64,000 bases of DNA, taken from Paenibacillus sp. FSL R5-0517. GTDB lineage: Bacteria; Bacillota; Bacilli; Paenibacillales; Paenibacillaceae. The notes under the pieces are model-generated. The model made no database searches and was not told the origin of the DNA. It saw nothing but the letters and a program-made list of their open reading frames with translations. Of this stretch, positions 17,344-26,118 are shown in pieces. Location: assembly GCF_037974355.1 (NCBI RefSeq), contig NZ_CP150235.1, forward strand, positions 6,510,001 to 6,574,000, written 5' to 3'. Both the position numbers and the translations under genes were made by a program. Within the stretch, counting starts at the first letter, position 1. Each line of letters opens with the position of its first letter.

Positions 17344-18171
17344 TTATTTTACAGACCCCTGTGTAACCCCGTTGATAATCCACTTCTGTGCAAACAGGTA
17401 GATGATAATCATTGGCAGCAACGCGAGCAGGTAGGATGCAAACGCAAGGTTAAACTCGGTATTAAACTGTCCTTGGAATACATACTGTACAAGCGGCAAC
17501 GTGTACTGTCCCGGATCACTGATAATAATGAGTGGCAGCAGGAAGTCATTGTACGTGGACAGGCAGGTCAGAATACCAACCGTGGCACTGATGGGTGCCA
17601 TGAGCGGGAAAATAATTTTCCAGAACGTGCCCCAAGTTGTTGCACCATCCACAAAAGCCGCTTCCTCCAGCGCTACCGGAATGGACCGGATATATCCAAC
17701 GTACACAAATACGTTGAATGCCAGACCATAGACCGTGTGCAGCAGGATCAGACCTACCAGATTTGTCATCTCCAGCGATGCCGTCAGCTTAACAATCGGC
17801 AGCATGATGATCGGGAACGGAATGAACATCGCACTGACGAAGTAATAATAGAGTCCTTTGAAAAACTTGCGTTTCTCCATATTCCGCGCGATGGCATAGG
17901 CCACCATGGAGTTACTGAGCAACGTCAAAAGCACGGTGGAGGCGGTAACGATTGCACTGTTACGGAACGATTGGAAGAAGTTCGTCATGTCGATGGCTCT
18001 TGCGAAATTCTCCCAGTGAAGCGTTGTCGGAAGGGCAAAGACCGATTGGGCCATCTGCTCCGGATTTTTCAAAGCAATCGTAACGGTCATATACAATGGA
18101 AACAGGATAAACAGGGTACCCAGTACAACGAGCAGCATAACGAGCCAATTGATTCTTGTACGGCTTCTCAT
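17344..18171 (-). CDS. Carbohydrate ABC transporter permease (MalG type)
   Basis: Six-helix permease with the EAA loop PVALEEAAFVDGATTWGTFWKIIFPLM and the C-terminal QKWIINGVTQGSVK ending typical of MalG-type subunits. Its ATG shares one base with the stop codon of the upstream permease (TAATG), so the two are translationally coupled. It is the third gene of a binding protein-permease-permease operon without an ATPase gene. Confidence 0.92.
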   Translation of the reverse strand: MRSRTRINWLVMLLVVLGTLFILFPLYMTVTIALKNPEQMAQSVFALPTTLHWENFARAIDMTNFFQSFRNSAIVTASTVLLTLLSNSMVAYAIARNMEKRKFFKGLYYYFVSAMFIPFPIIMLPIVKLTASLEMTNLVGLILLHTVYGLAFNVFVYVGYIRSIPVALEEAAFVDGATTWGTFWKIIFPLMAPISATVGILTCLSTYNDFLLPLIIISDPGQYTLPLVQYVFQGQFNTEFNLAFASYLLALLPMIIIYLFAQKWIINGVTQGSVK

Positions 18172-19037
18172 TACAGATCCATCTCCCTTCTTTGCAGGAA
18201 CCGGATTTGCAGAATTGAAATCACCGCAATAACGATGAAGTAAATAACCGAGTTCGCAGATTGATATGCATATTCGCCGCCTTCAAATCCTCCGGTGTAG
18301 ATCAGATGGGAGATGGACTGCGTCGCCCGTCCGGGACCACCGTTGGTCAAGGCTACGATTTGGTCGAAGACCATCAGCGAGTTTTTCATCGCCAGCACCA
18401 TATTAATGGTGAAGAATGGGGCAATGAGCGGGAATGTAATGCTCCAGAATTCACGCCATTTGCCTGCACCGTCGAGGTTGGATGCCTCGTACAGTGTTGT
18501 TGGTATCGTTTGCAGACCAGCCAAATACAGGATCGTATTCAGGGCCACGGATTGCCATACGGCAACAATGACGATACCGATCCAAGCCAGACTCTCGCTA
18601 CCAAGTATGTTCGTGGAGAGCGCATTGATGCTCAGATTTTGTCCCCAAATCGGGAATACGTTGGAGAACAGGTAGTTAAATATGTAACCTACGATCAGTA
18701 CACTCAGAATATTGGGCAGGAAGTAGATGCCACGGAAAAAGTTACGGAACTTGATTTTGGCATTCAGCCCGAGTGCAATGAGCAGGCTCAGGATATTGGT
18801 CAGGATCGTCACCACGATCGCGAATTTGAACGTAAACCAGTAGGCGTTACCTACATTGTCGTCCTGGAACAAATTGAAATAGTTTTTGAAGCCAACAAAA
18901 TCATACTCTTTCCCAAATCCGTTATAATTCGTAAATGAATAATAGATACCCTGGAGGGCCGGCAGTGTCATAAATACAAAGAACAATACTACCGCCGGAA
19001 CCGTCATCCAGTAATAAGGTGCGATACGCTTGTTCAT
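18171..19037 (-). CDS. Sugar ABC transporter permease (MalF type)
   Basis: Six-helix permease starting MNKRIAPYYWMTVPAVVLFFVFMTLPALQGIYYSFTNYNG, with the EAA loop PTTLYEASNLDGAGKWREFWSITFPL. ATG at 19035-19037 is preceded by AAGGAGG at 7 bases; the longer frame upstream reads through this site. It lies 24 bases after the binding-protein gene. Confidence 0.92.
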   Translation of the reverse strand: MNKRIAPYYWMTVPAVVLFFVFMTLPALQGIYYSFTNYNGFGKEYDFVGFKNYFNLFQDDNVGNAYWFTFKFAIVVTILTNILSLLIALGLNAKIKFRNFFRGIYFLPNILSVLIVGYIFNYLFSNVFPIWGQNLSINALSTNILGSESLAWIGIVIVAVWQSVALNTILYLAGLQTIPTTLYEASNLDGAGKWREFWSITFPLIAPFFTINMVLAMKNSLMVFDQIVALTNGGPGRATQSISHLIYTGGFEGGEYAYQSANSVIYFIVIAVISILQIRFLQRREMDL

Positions 19038-19061
19038 ACTCCATCCTCCTTCAGACAAGGC

Positions 19062-20300
19062 TTAGCGCCGATTGGCAACCTTGTCCCATTCTTTGTCGAG
19101 TGTATCTAGATAGTTATCGATGTTTTGGTTCTGCAAAAAGGACTGTACGATGGAATTCAGCTGCACCGCAGCCGGAATATAGTGATCGGGGAAGTCAATA
19201 ACCTTGCCCTGCTCGATATAAGGCATCAGTTCCTGCACGGCAGGATCATCCTGCTTCACATCTTCGACCGCAGAGAACAGCGTCTGTTCGTCAATATATC
19301 TTCCGATATTTTCAGGCTTTAACAGAAACGCAATAAACATCTCTGCCTGTTCGCGATTAGGCGTGTCTGCCGCAATGGTAAACAGGGAGTCGATCCCGTT
19401 CACCAGCTTAATCTTGCTTGCATCGTTGCCCGTTGGGAATGGGAAGAAACCGATGTCTACATTCGGGTTCGCTTTGCGGATCTCCGAGATGGCCCAGGTT
19501 CCCTGGATGTACATGAAAGCTTCACCATTTGCGAAGGCACGGTTACCATCTGAATAGGCCTTACCAAAGTTATCGCCGTGGCCGTACTTCATAAGCTCCA
19601 GCTGCTTCTCAGCAACCTCGCGGTATGACTCCTTAAACGTCACTTTGTTATCCCGACGCTCCTGATAGAAATCAATGCCGACCAGGTTGGAGGCAAGTGC
19701 ATTGAACGGCAGGCTTGTCTGCCAGTCATCCTTGTATGTGAAGTAAAATGGAATTTCGCCCGCATCCTTAATCTTTTGGGCAGTCGCGATAAGTTCATCC
19801 CACGTTTTGGGTACGTCCAATCCCATTTCCTTAAACAGCGTCTTGTTGTACATGATGCCGTTTGCATTCGTCGCATAAGGAATACCCGTCACTTCGTCCA
19901 TACCTGTGAGATCCTTAAGCATTTGTATGTAGTTTGGATCAATCGTCTGGAGTAATGAGCTGTCCGTCAGATCGGTGAAAATATCACTCTGGGCCAGAAT
20001 GGAATAGGTGTCGGTTGCCCCCATGGCCATAATGTCCGGGATATCATTTTTGACAACACGTGTCTTCAATACGGTCTCCGCATCTGGCGGATTCACCTGT
20101 GTCACCTGAATATCGTCATGCTCCGCGTTGAACGACTTGATCAATTCGTCAAAGGTTGTTTTGGCTTCAGGCTTGTTCTGGAAAAATTCAATCTGCACTT
20201 TGCCATTTGCACTATCCCCACTGGTACAGGAAGATAGAAGTACAGCCATCATTCCGCATAGCAACATTGTCCCGAGAGCCTTGGTAAGCGTTGTTCTCAT
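19062..20300 (-). CDS. Extracellular sugar-binding lipoprotein (family 1)
   Basis: 412 residues with signal peptide and lipobox LLSSC. Family-1 features include IEFFQNKPEAKTTFDELIKSFNAEH, IPDIMAMGATDTYS, GIPYATNANGIMYNKTLFKEMGLDVPKTWDEL and GEAFMYIQGTWAISEIRK. The start has GGGAGGT at 6 bases. First gene of the second sugar importer operon. The upstream region contains palindromes at 20356-20369 and 20383-20395 that could be operators. No adjacent enzyme genes indicate the sugar. Confidence 0.92.
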   Translation of the reverse strand: MRTTLTKALGTMLLCGMMAVLLSSCTSGDSANGKVQIEFFQNKPEAKTTFDELIKSFNAEHDDIQVTQVNPPDAETVLKTRVVKNDIPDIMAMGATDTYSILAQSDIFTDLTDSSLLQTIDPNYIQMLKDLTGMDEVTGIPYATNANGIMYNKTLFKEMGLDVPKTWDELIATAQKIKDAGEIPFYFTYKDDWQTSLPFNALASNLVGIDFYQERRDNKVTFKESYREVAEKQLELMKYGHGDNFGKAYSDGNRAFANGEAFMYIQGTWAISEIRKANPNVDIGFFPFPTGNDASKIKLVNGIDSLFTIAADTPNREQAEMFIAFLLKPENIGRYIDEQTLFSAVEDVKQDDPAVQELMPYIEQGKVIDFPDHYIPAAVQLNSIVQSFLQNQNIDNYLDTLDKEWDKVANRR

Positions 20301-20355
20301 GTTGTACCTCCCTCAGCTTTATATACGTAAAGATTTACCCATTCAGGTGGTGAAA

Positions 20356-20395
20356 TAACCAATTGGTTAATCCTTCCACACACTCATACTATGAG
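20356..20395. promoter_or_regulatory. Two palindromes upstream of the second sugar operon
   Basis: A perfect 14-bp palindrome TAACCAATTGGTTA at 20356-20369 and a 13-bp palindrome CTCATACTATGAG at 20383-20395 lie 56-95 bases before the binding-protein start. Operator function is inferred from symmetry and position only; no known regulator is encoded next to them. Confidence 0.35.
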
Positions 20396-20482
20396 CGTTG
20401 GCTATACAAGCCTTTATTATTCCTAAAACGGTTTCGATAAAAATGAATCAAGGCATTTCTTCCCACGACCCGAATTGGGCAT

Positions 20483-20518
20483 AAGAAAAGGGACACTGGA
20501 TGATATCCAATGTCCCTT
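20483..20518 (-). terminator. Terminator of lspA
   Basis: Stem AAGGGACA..TGGAT with one mismatch against ATCCA..TGTCCCTT, loop GAT, followed by TTTTC on the minus strand. Confidence 0.7.
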
Positions 20519-20563
20519 ATTTATTAAGCTATATTCACCCACTATACAGCTTTTATCCGTGTG

Positions 20564-21055
20564 TCACGAACGCTCAGCTTTTGGCAAAGCATTGCGTAAA
20601 CGCTTGGCTCGATAACTCTGATATGCACGAATCAACATGCCGATGATGATCATAACCACACCGATGTTAATTGCGACATCAGCCAGATTCAAAATGCCGC
20701 GTCCTGACGGAAACACGAGGAAATCCGTTACCCGCGCATAGATAAATCGATCGATTGCATTTCCTAAAGCCCCGCCAACCATAAAACCCGCGCCAGCTTG
20801 CATCCAGAAACCACGAATCTCACCTTTACTCCGGTAATACAGCATGCCCGCTATGAACAGAACAGCAATCACACCAAACAGACGTGCATTTCCCTGAAAC
20901 ATGCTGCCTGCCATTCCACTGTTCTCATAATGCTGTAACTGCATGCCCGAGTCACCCAGTCTCATGACATCGCCAACTTCCATATACATCCTCACTGCAA
21001 TCTTGGTTCCCTGATCCACCAAAGTCACCAGCAGTGCTACCAAATAAAACAGCAT
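20564..21055 (-). CDS. lspA: Lipoprotein signal peptidase (signal peptidase II)
   Basis: Membrane aspartyl protease of 163 residues that removes signal peptides from prolipoproteins after lipidation. Four helices and the family motifs are visible: VTLVDQGTK near the N terminus, HYENSGMAGSMFQG, GGALGNAIDRFIYARVTDFLVF, and LNLADVAINIG. The two expected catalytic aspartates are Asp111 (VTDF) and Asp126 (NLAD). The ENSGMAGSMF block differs from the usual ENxGxAFS, so this may be a secondary paralogue of the housekeeping enzyme. AGGAGG precedes the ATG by 9 bases. It is a single-gene unit with its own terminator. Confidence 0.9.
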   Translation of the reverse strand: MLFYLVALLVTLVDQGTKIAVRMYMEVGDVMRLGDSGMQLQHYENSGMAGSMFQGNARLFGVIAVLFIAGMLYYRSKGEIRGFWMQAGAGFMVGGALGNAIDRFIYARVTDFLVFPSGRGILNLADVAINIGVVMIIIGMLIRAYQSYRAKRLRNALPKAERS

Positions 21056-21280
21056 CGTGCTTCTCCTCCTGCCTACTGAGCGCTAACTTATTTTAACTTT
21101 AAGAGTTTTGTATATTAGGTTACCTTCACTTTAACACAGCTGATGTACGGTCTCCAAATGAGCCAGCTCCAGCCACATATATAGCGTCCAGTAACATGGT
21201 CCAGTCGCACTTGGAAGGTACTGTCCCCATTCATGTCGAATGTAGACATCAACCATATATGTAAAGGGGATGCCTGTAAT

Positions 21281-21760
21281 TTGAACCTCACCATGATCGA
21301 AAAATTAAAGGAAATGGCACAGGAAGAAATAGAATTGGTATTTGGCACATTTGCTTCTGAAACGGCGCTTAACCTTGGCCTGCATCTGGTTGAAGAAGCG
21401 AAGCGTCGTTCCCAGGCCGTGACCATCGACATTACCCTGAAGGGACATCGTCTCTTTTTGCATGCGATGGAAGGCACTCATCCCGACAACGAGGACTGGA
21501 TTCGACGTAAAAACAACGTGGTGAATCATTTTTCATCCAGTTCTTGGCATACCGCCCTGCGTTTGAGAAACGAGAACCAGACCCTTGAGCACAACTTCAA
21601 TCTGCCTTCATCGGACTATGTACTGGCTGGTGGCGCTTTCCCGCTGATTCTGGAAAATGAGGGACAGGTCGGCACCATTACAGTATCGGGTCTGCCTGAT
21701 GAGGAAGACCATGATCTGGTCACGACAGGAATTCGCTCGTTTTTGTTGCAGCAAGGGTAG
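21281..21760 (+). CDS. UPF0303 family protein (heme-degrading-domain-like)
   Basis: About 159 residues of the UPF0303/DUF336-like family, related to HbpS/GlcG folds; biochemical role uncertain. Family features: ALNLGLHLVEEAKRRSQAVTIDITLKGHRLFLHAMEGTHPDNEDWIRRKNNVVNHFSSSS and the C-terminal GGAFPLILENEGQVGTITVSGLPDEEDHDLV. The TTG at 21281 is preferred because AAAGGGG lies about 11 bases upstream and it gives the usual family length. An ATG at 21233 would add 16 unconserved residues. A strong bidirectional terminator follows. It faces the PadR-linked membrane gene. Confidence 0.8.
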   Translation: MNLTMIEKLKEMAQEEIELVFGTFASETALNLGLHLVEEAKRRSQAVTIDITLKGHRLFLHAMEGTHPDNEDWIRRKNNVVNHFSSSSWHTALRLRNENQTLEHNFNLPSSDYVLAGGAFPLILENEGQVGTITVSGLPDEEDHDLVTTGIRSFLLQQG

Positions 21761-21773
21761 ATTAAACGTGTAA

Positions 21774-21812
21774 AAAGCCCACGTGATCTATATAGTAGAT
21801 CACGTGGGCTTT
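21774..21812. terminator. Bidirectional terminator between convergent genes
   Basis: A perfect 17-bp stem, AAAGCCCACGTGATCTA against its complement, with a 5-base loop. Placed 14 bases after the UPF0303 stop and 20 bases from the stop of the convergent membrane protein gene. Confidence 0.85.
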
Positions 21813-21831
21813 ACTATCCAAAGCAACATGC

Positions 21832-22809
21832 TCAGGACGGATTTTTGCTTTTCATAATATGGTACACATTGCTAAAGCTGCCGGAGAGAATACCGGTAAT
21901 CGGAAATATGGCCCAATTGATATCCCACCGTTGATATACAAAACCTGTGAACAAGAAGATGGCTGTCGCCAGCGGCCATACAATCGCTTCCACGGCTCTC
22001 ACAACCTTGACCTCCTGCTTCTTCTCTACCGTCAACTGGTGCTTCTCCAGCAAGTTTGTGTAAGCCCCCTGAATATTACCGTAATATACAAACAGGAATA
22101 CTCCTACCCCAGCCATGACCATAAAGGCAGATACACCATAAGAGGCGTAGTTATCATTGATAGAAGAGGCTCCGAAAATAAACACCGGAGACAGAATGCA
22201 CAGGCAGACACCCGTAATGATGGCTATACGATAAGTCAGAGCGAAGCTTTCCCGACTATGCTGAATACTCATTTTGAGTGTATAAGGAAGCTGGAAGCCC
22301 TTCTCCATATAATTGAAGCGTTCCAACTTCATACCGCTGTATATGAACATGCTTACCGCAATGGCAATCAATACGAACATGCCGATCAGGCCTAGTACAG
22401 CGCCCGTTTCCACCGAACGGTTTGCAGCTGAAATGGCATAGTTCTCAAATAAGGCATCCATGAAAATCAGAAATGCCACACCTGACGCGCACAATAAAAC
22501 ACCCAGCCCAATCCAAAATCCGGCATTTCTCTTCGCAGTGGTATATGCGTAAATCTCTTCTTCCGTTAACACAGGTACTGTCTCTTCCGGGCTCACTGGC
22601 TGAATACCGAGTTCGGCTGTTAATTCCTCGATGTTACCAAATTCCGAGATCACAATGCCGATGGCTTCATTCTCCGACTTGCCTTCTCGCTTCAATTCCA
22701 GGTACTTATCTTCCATCCCCGAAAGGAGCTCCTGCTTCAGATGTTCCACCTCGGATGTCTTCGGCAGACCAACAAACATGTTCTCCAGATACACCATAAT
22801 TGTCTCCAT
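21832..22809 (-). CDS. Membrane protein with N-terminal permease-prefix domain
   Basis: 325 residues. Residues 1-70 match the permease prefix domain found with PadR regulators (VEHLKQELLSGMEDKYLELKREGKSENEAIGIVISEFGNIEELTAEL). Seven or so hydrophobic segments follow (AGFWIGLGVLLCASGVAFLIFM, AVLGLIGMFVLIAIAVSMFIYSGM, IITGVCLCILSPVFIFGA and others). The PadR regulator gene lies 6 bases upstream and is surely co-transcribed. ATG at 22807-22809 is used; ATG four codons later also has a GGAG site. Function unknown; such pairs respond to envelope or drug stress in some bacteria. Confidence 0.8.
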   Translation of the reverse strand: METIMVYLENMFVGLPKTSEVEHLKQELLSGMEDKYLELKREGKSENEAIGIVISEFGNIEELTAELGIQPVSPEETVPVLTEEEIYAYTTAKRNAGFWIGLGVLLCASGVAFLIFMDALFENYAISAANRSVETGAVLGLIGMFVLIAIAVSMFIYSGMKLERFNYMEKGFQLPYTLKMSIQHSRESFALTYRIAIITGVCLCILSPVFIFGASSINDNYASYGVSAFMVMAGVGVFLFVYYGNIQGAYTNLLEKHQLTVEKKQEVKVVRAVEAIVWPLATAIFLFTGFVYQRWDINWAIFPITGILSGSFSNVYHIMKSKNPS

Positions 22810-22815
22810 GTTCCG

Positions 22816-23145
22816 TCACAACTCCCTGATAAATAGATTAACAACCTCCTGCGTAACCTTCCATTCCTCACACTTTTCTCTGTAATAGTCGAGGCCGGAC
22901 GGCGTAATCCGGTAATAGGTACGACGCTTCCCCAAACTATTCTCATCCAGGTAAAACGATTGAATATAACCGTTCTTCTCCAATCGGGTGAAGGCCGAGT
23001 ATAATGTCGTTTCCTTCATGACGTACTTTTCCTCTGTCAGCTGTCTGATGTTCTTGGAAATCTCGTAGCCGTACGACTCCCCTTCGAGCAGCATGTAGAG
23101 GATCAGCGTATCATTGTAGCCACGTATAACGTCACTGCTGATCAC
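22816..23145 (-). CDS. PadR-family transcriptional regulator
   Basis: 109 residues, winged helix-turn-helix of the PadR type: LILYMLLEGESYGYEISKNIRQLTEEKYVMKETTLYSAFTRLEKNGYIQSFY, with the GKRRTYYRITPSGLDYY wing. GTG start at 23143-23145 with AGGAGGAG 8 bases upstream. A long near-perfect inverted repeat covers its promoter, fitting autorepression released by a ligand. It forms an operon with the permease-prefix membrane protein. Confidence 0.9.
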   Translation of the reverse strand: MISSDVIRGYNDTLILYMLLEGESYGYEISKNIRQLTEEKYVMKETTLYSAFTRLEKNGYIQSFYLDENSLGKRRTYYRITPSGLDYYREKCEEWKVTQEVVNLFIREL

Positions 23146-23165
23146 AAAAGATACTCCTCCTCGTT

Positions 23166-23220
23166 ACTTCATCTGTCGTAGTAGTTGAAGTATAGCACAA
23201 CTTACTACGACAGGTGAAGT
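23166..23220. promoter_or_regulatory. Long inverted repeat, probable PadR operator
   Basis: Arms of 22-23 bases at 23166-23187 and 23198-23220 match with few differences; the core of each arm is CTGTCGTAGTA. A TATACT -10-like hexamer on the minus strand lies between the arms. The repeat ends about 20 bases before the padR start codon. Confidence 0.65.
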
Positions 23221-23244
23221 AGTTATTCCAAAAATGGGCAATAA

Positions 23245-23275
23245 AAAATCCGTACCTGGGAAAGGTACGGATTTT
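23245..23275. terminator. Terminator after the nucleoside hydrolase gene
   Basis: Stem AATCCGTACCT / AGGTACGGATT with a short loop and A/T runs on both sides, so it can work in both directions; 30 bases past the hydrolase stop. Confidence 0.85.
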
Positions 23276-23306
23276 TTTTGTTTTTCCTGCAGATTAATTC
23301 CTGCGT

Positions 23307-24254
23307 TTATTGGATCGTTGAGAGCACATCGAGCAACATGGATTTGAACTTCGGCCGATCAATGGCTTCACAGACACGTACATTCGGCTCTTTGCCAAAA
23401 CGTCCGTTAATATCAACCACACTGTATCCGCGTGTCAGCTCTCCTGCCGCTTCGACATCCACATAATACTGACCCGACTTGGTCATGACGGATTCATCTG
23501 CTGCAACAGCCATCAGCAACGTATCGGGATGAGTAGTACCATTCAGCTTATGTACCGACTTGTTGAACTGCATAACCACTTTGTTAATTGCGGTGAAGAA
23601 ATCAGCACCCGATGTCCCCAAAGCCGCAATCTCTGCATGATCGTCATCGTCCATCACCGAATATTGCGTACACATCTCCCAACCAACCATTGTGATCGGA
23701 ATGCCCGCATGCAGTACAATTTTCGCAGCTTCCGGGTCTACGTAGAAGTTATACTCCGCTGCCGGGGTGATATTGCCCAGTGCATTATTCGTTCCGCCCA
23801 TGATGTACAGGTGAGCAATCTCCGGAATAATCGTAGGGTCTTTCTGAATCGCCATGGCAATATTGGTCAGCGGGGCAATTGCCAGCAGTTCAATTTCACC
23901 TGGATGTGCATGCACCTTCTCAATGATAAAATCAACCGCATGCCCGCTCTCAGGACGCTGCTCCGCCTTCGGGAAATGCGCGCCGCCCATGCCGTCATCG
24001 CCATGCACGTCTTCCACTGTACGGTGCTGAGCTTTACCGTAAGCCATTAGCGGTCGCTCGCATCCTTTATACACAGGCACCTTGCCGCCATGTCCAGCAA
24101 CCTGTACCGTGTACAGGGCATTTTCAACCTCTTGGTCGAATTGTACGTTACCGCCCGTAATGGTGATGCCTTCCACCTGAAAGTGATGCAATGCCGTCAG
24201 GATCGCAATCGTATCGTCTCCTGCTGTATCTGTATCGATGATGACTCTTCTCAT
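23307..24254 (-). CDS. Inosine/uridine-preferring nucleoside hydrolase
   Basis: 315 residues. The N-terminal calcium-binding signature RRVIIDTDTAGDDTIAIL is the hallmark of the family. Further motifs are VHGDDGMGG, LAIAPLTNIAMAIQKDP, IMGGTNNALGNITPAAEYNFYVDPEAAKIVL. The enzyme splits ribonucleosides to base and ribose in purine/pyrimidine salvage. ATG with AAGGGG 9 bases upstream. It is not coupled to the flanking genes: a gap and a different gene family lie upstream. Confidence 0.92.
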   Translation of the reverse strand: MRRVIIDTDTAGDDTIAILTALHHFQVEGITITGGNVQFDQEVENALYTVQVAGHGGKVPVYKGCERPLMAYGKAQHRTVEDVHGDDGMGGAHFPKAEQRPESGHAVDFIIEKVHAHPGEIELLAIAPLTNIAMAIQKDPTIIPEIAHLYIMGGTNNALGNITPAAEYNFYVDPEAAKIVLHAGIPITMVGWEMCTQYSVMDDDDHAEIAALGTSGADFFTAINKVVMQFNKSVHKLNGTTHPDTLLMAVAADESVMTKSGQYYVDVEAAGELTRGYSVVDINGRFGKEPNVRVCEAIDRPKFKSMLLDVLSTIQ

Positions 24255-24312
24255 GATGCCGCGCCCCTTCTTCCGTTTATATAGTACATTCTATAAAACA
24301 CTATGTCTTATT

Positions 24313-24717
24313 TTACATCAAAAATGTACCGATGACGATGGAAACGCCGATGATAATCGAACGCAGCAGCTGCGCTACCGCCATATTCCCTCGTGCAATT
24401 TCGTCGCAAACTCGCATTTTGGGCGTGAGGAAGTCAAATATAATATAGACCAGGCACAGCACAATAATTCCAAACGCCGACCACAGCAGCATATCCAACC
24501 ACGAATGTGTCGAGAAAGATACCATGCCCACAATAATACACAGTCCTAGCAATTTGCTGCCCATGTACATGCCTGCCGCTTCGTTTCCTTTCGCAATCTC
24601 CTCACTATCGTTATACCGGGTCAATTTACTAAAAGCGAAATACCCACATACCAATACCACCAGCAAAATGCCTATACCCACCGCAACATTCAGCAAGTTC
24701 AATCCTAAGTTCTCCAT
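24313..24717 (-). CDS. DUF350 membrane protein (YjfL-like)
   Basis: 134 residues with four hydrophobic helices in two repeats (LLNVAVGIGILLVVLVCGYFAFSKL, GLCIIVGMVSF, MLLWSAFGIIVLCLVYIIFDFLT, SIIIGVSIVIGTFL). The DUF350 marks NEAAGMYMGSKLLGLCI and IARGNMAVAQLLRSIIIG are visible. Its start overlaps the end of the glutathionylspermidine-synthase-like gene by 13 bases. In enterobacteria YjfL is encoded beside YjfM and YjfC, a comparable trio. Confidence 0.85.
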   Translation of the reverse strand: MENLGLNLLNVAVGIGILLVVLVCGYFAFSKLTRYNDSEEIAKGNEAAGMYMGSKLLGLCIIVGMVSFSTHSWLDMLLWSAFGIIVLCLVYIIFDFLTPKMRVCDEIARGNMAVAQLLRSIIIGVSIVIGTFLM

Positions 24718-26114
24718 TCCTTCTCCTCCTCATCATTCATCCGTTCACGAACCGCAGCCGCGCAATAATAGGCCATATCACCGGTTACTTTCTCCCCGAC
24801 CCTGGGTAACAACCCAGCCAAACGCCCACCGATCACAAATACCCCTGTAAGCAGATAACCGCTGTACGCGCCATCTTCTGTCTCGATCACGACCTGCTCC
24901 ATCGGGACCAGTTTCTGATAGATTTTGGGCTGGTTATTGTAGTAGGCCGCAATTTCTTCATCCTCGTCTTCTTGGAGTGAATCTGCCGCTCTCAAGGTTA
25001 GAGGAGAAGCCGACTTTTCCTCCAGCTCCGTAAGCCTCTGATGATCCAACTTCTGCTGTACTTCATTCCCATCCAGCAAAAGAGTTCCTCTGCCTTCGCG
25101 CCCCCAATAGCTTTTGGCTACATATGGCATGGCGTTCAGCTCGAAGGGTTCAGCCGAAAAATAGGTTGGCAGCAGATATTGGGAAATGATGTCCATCTCT
25201 GTATCATCAAAGAGGGTAAACCCGCAATATTCTGGGGTTTGCTCATTACGCTCGTAGAGCGACCAGATCGCCGCCATGAAACCTTTGCTCTGCATCAGCA
25301 CATGCTGAACGGGGTTCATCAGGCCCAATCGTCCCTCCCGTACCAGATCAAGAAGCGCAGCCCCAATGTCCACCCCTGTTGTCTCATCCCGATCATCAAC
25401 TAGATATTCCAGTGGATAGAGACGGTAGAGCAGATTAATCTCCCGACCTTTATGGTAAAGCGCCTCTCCCGGAACAATCTCCAGTTCCTCCAGCGGGGCA
25501 TAACAGGCTTCGTATCCCGCTTCCCGGCAACGCTTCATCAGGTACTCGGTATTCGTTCGATCTTCAACATGTTCCCCAAAAGAAGTGAACGTCACGGGTC
25601 CCTGTAACCCCTGCGCTGCATAGAACTCCAGCCATATCCTGAAACATTCTCGAATACGTTCATCCATCTCGGCAGATGGCGCTGCTAGCGTAGCATCCTC
25701 GGCAAGACCGACCAGGATATTTTCCAGAGCAGCAGCTTCCGGTATCCCCGTAGGGGTGTCTGTATTATTTTCAATACACTTTGGCCCCGCTTCTCCAATA
25801 ATCCAGTCCTGGCGGGTAATGCCTCCAGTCACCATCTCCATACGTGCCGCCGGAATAAGCCCAGGATGAATACCTAACTGATGCTCCAAGAAAGAATCCG
25901 GCATATATTGTTGGATAAATCGCATCACTTTACAGTAAATGCCGTCTACCGCCTCTGCTGCAGTACGCAGCTCTTCTACCTCCGAGGGAGAATAGACTGT
26001 TAATGCAGGCACACAATATTGCTTTCCATACATTCGATGATATGGAACCTGTTGTGCCGTTTCTCCCTGAAATACCTCTTCGTGACTTAATGGCAGTTGG
26101 ATCACGTGCCTCAT
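24705..26114 (-). CDS. Glutathionylspermidine synthase-like ATP-grasp protein (YgiC/YjfC family)
   Basis: 469 residues homologous to the C-terminal synthetase part of glutathionylspermidine synthase: IGEAGPKCIENNTDTPTGIPEAAALE, TFTSFGEHVEDRTNTEYLMKRC, INLLYRLYPLEYLVDD, and the ATP-grasp stretch YVAKSYWGREGRGTLLLDGN. The amidase half of the full enzyme is absent, as in YgiC/YjfC, whose real substrates are unknown. ATG at 26112-26114 has GGGAGG at 8 bases. It sits between a small lipoprotein and DUF350, all tightly packed. Confidence 0.88.
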   Translation of the reverse strand: MRHVIQLPLSHEEVFQGETAQQVPYHRMYGKQYCVPALTVYSPSEVEELRTAAEAVDGIYCKVMRFIQQYMPDSFLEHQLGIHPGLIPAARMEMVTGGITRQDWIIGEAGPKCIENNTDTPTGIPEAAALENILVGLAEDATLAAPSAEMDERIRECFRIWLEFYAAQGLQGPVTFTSFGEHVEDRTNTEYLMKRCREAGYEACYAPLEELEIVPGEALYHKGREINLLYRLYPLEYLVDDRDETTGVDIGAALLDLVREGRLGLMNPVQHVLMQSKGFMAAIWSLYERNEQTPEYCGFTLFDDTEMDIISQYLLPTYFSAEPFELNAMPYVAKSYWGREGRGTLLLDGNEVQQKLDHQRLTELEEKSASPLTLRAADSLQEDEDEEIAAYYNNQPKIYQKLVPMEQVVIETEDGAYSGYLLTGVFVIGGRLAGLLPRVGEKVTGDMAYYCAAAVRERMNDEEEKEWRT

Positions 26115-26118
26115 CCGG

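Noticed and set aside
17248-18243. Plus-strand open frame of about 330 codons
   Set aside because: It is antisense to a permease gene with an intact EAA loop; composition is Arg/His/Gln-rich as expected for an antisense frame.
21115-21477. Minus-strand frame opposite the UPF0303 gene
   Set aside because: It is antisense to the conserved UPF0303 core and lacks a ribosome binding site.
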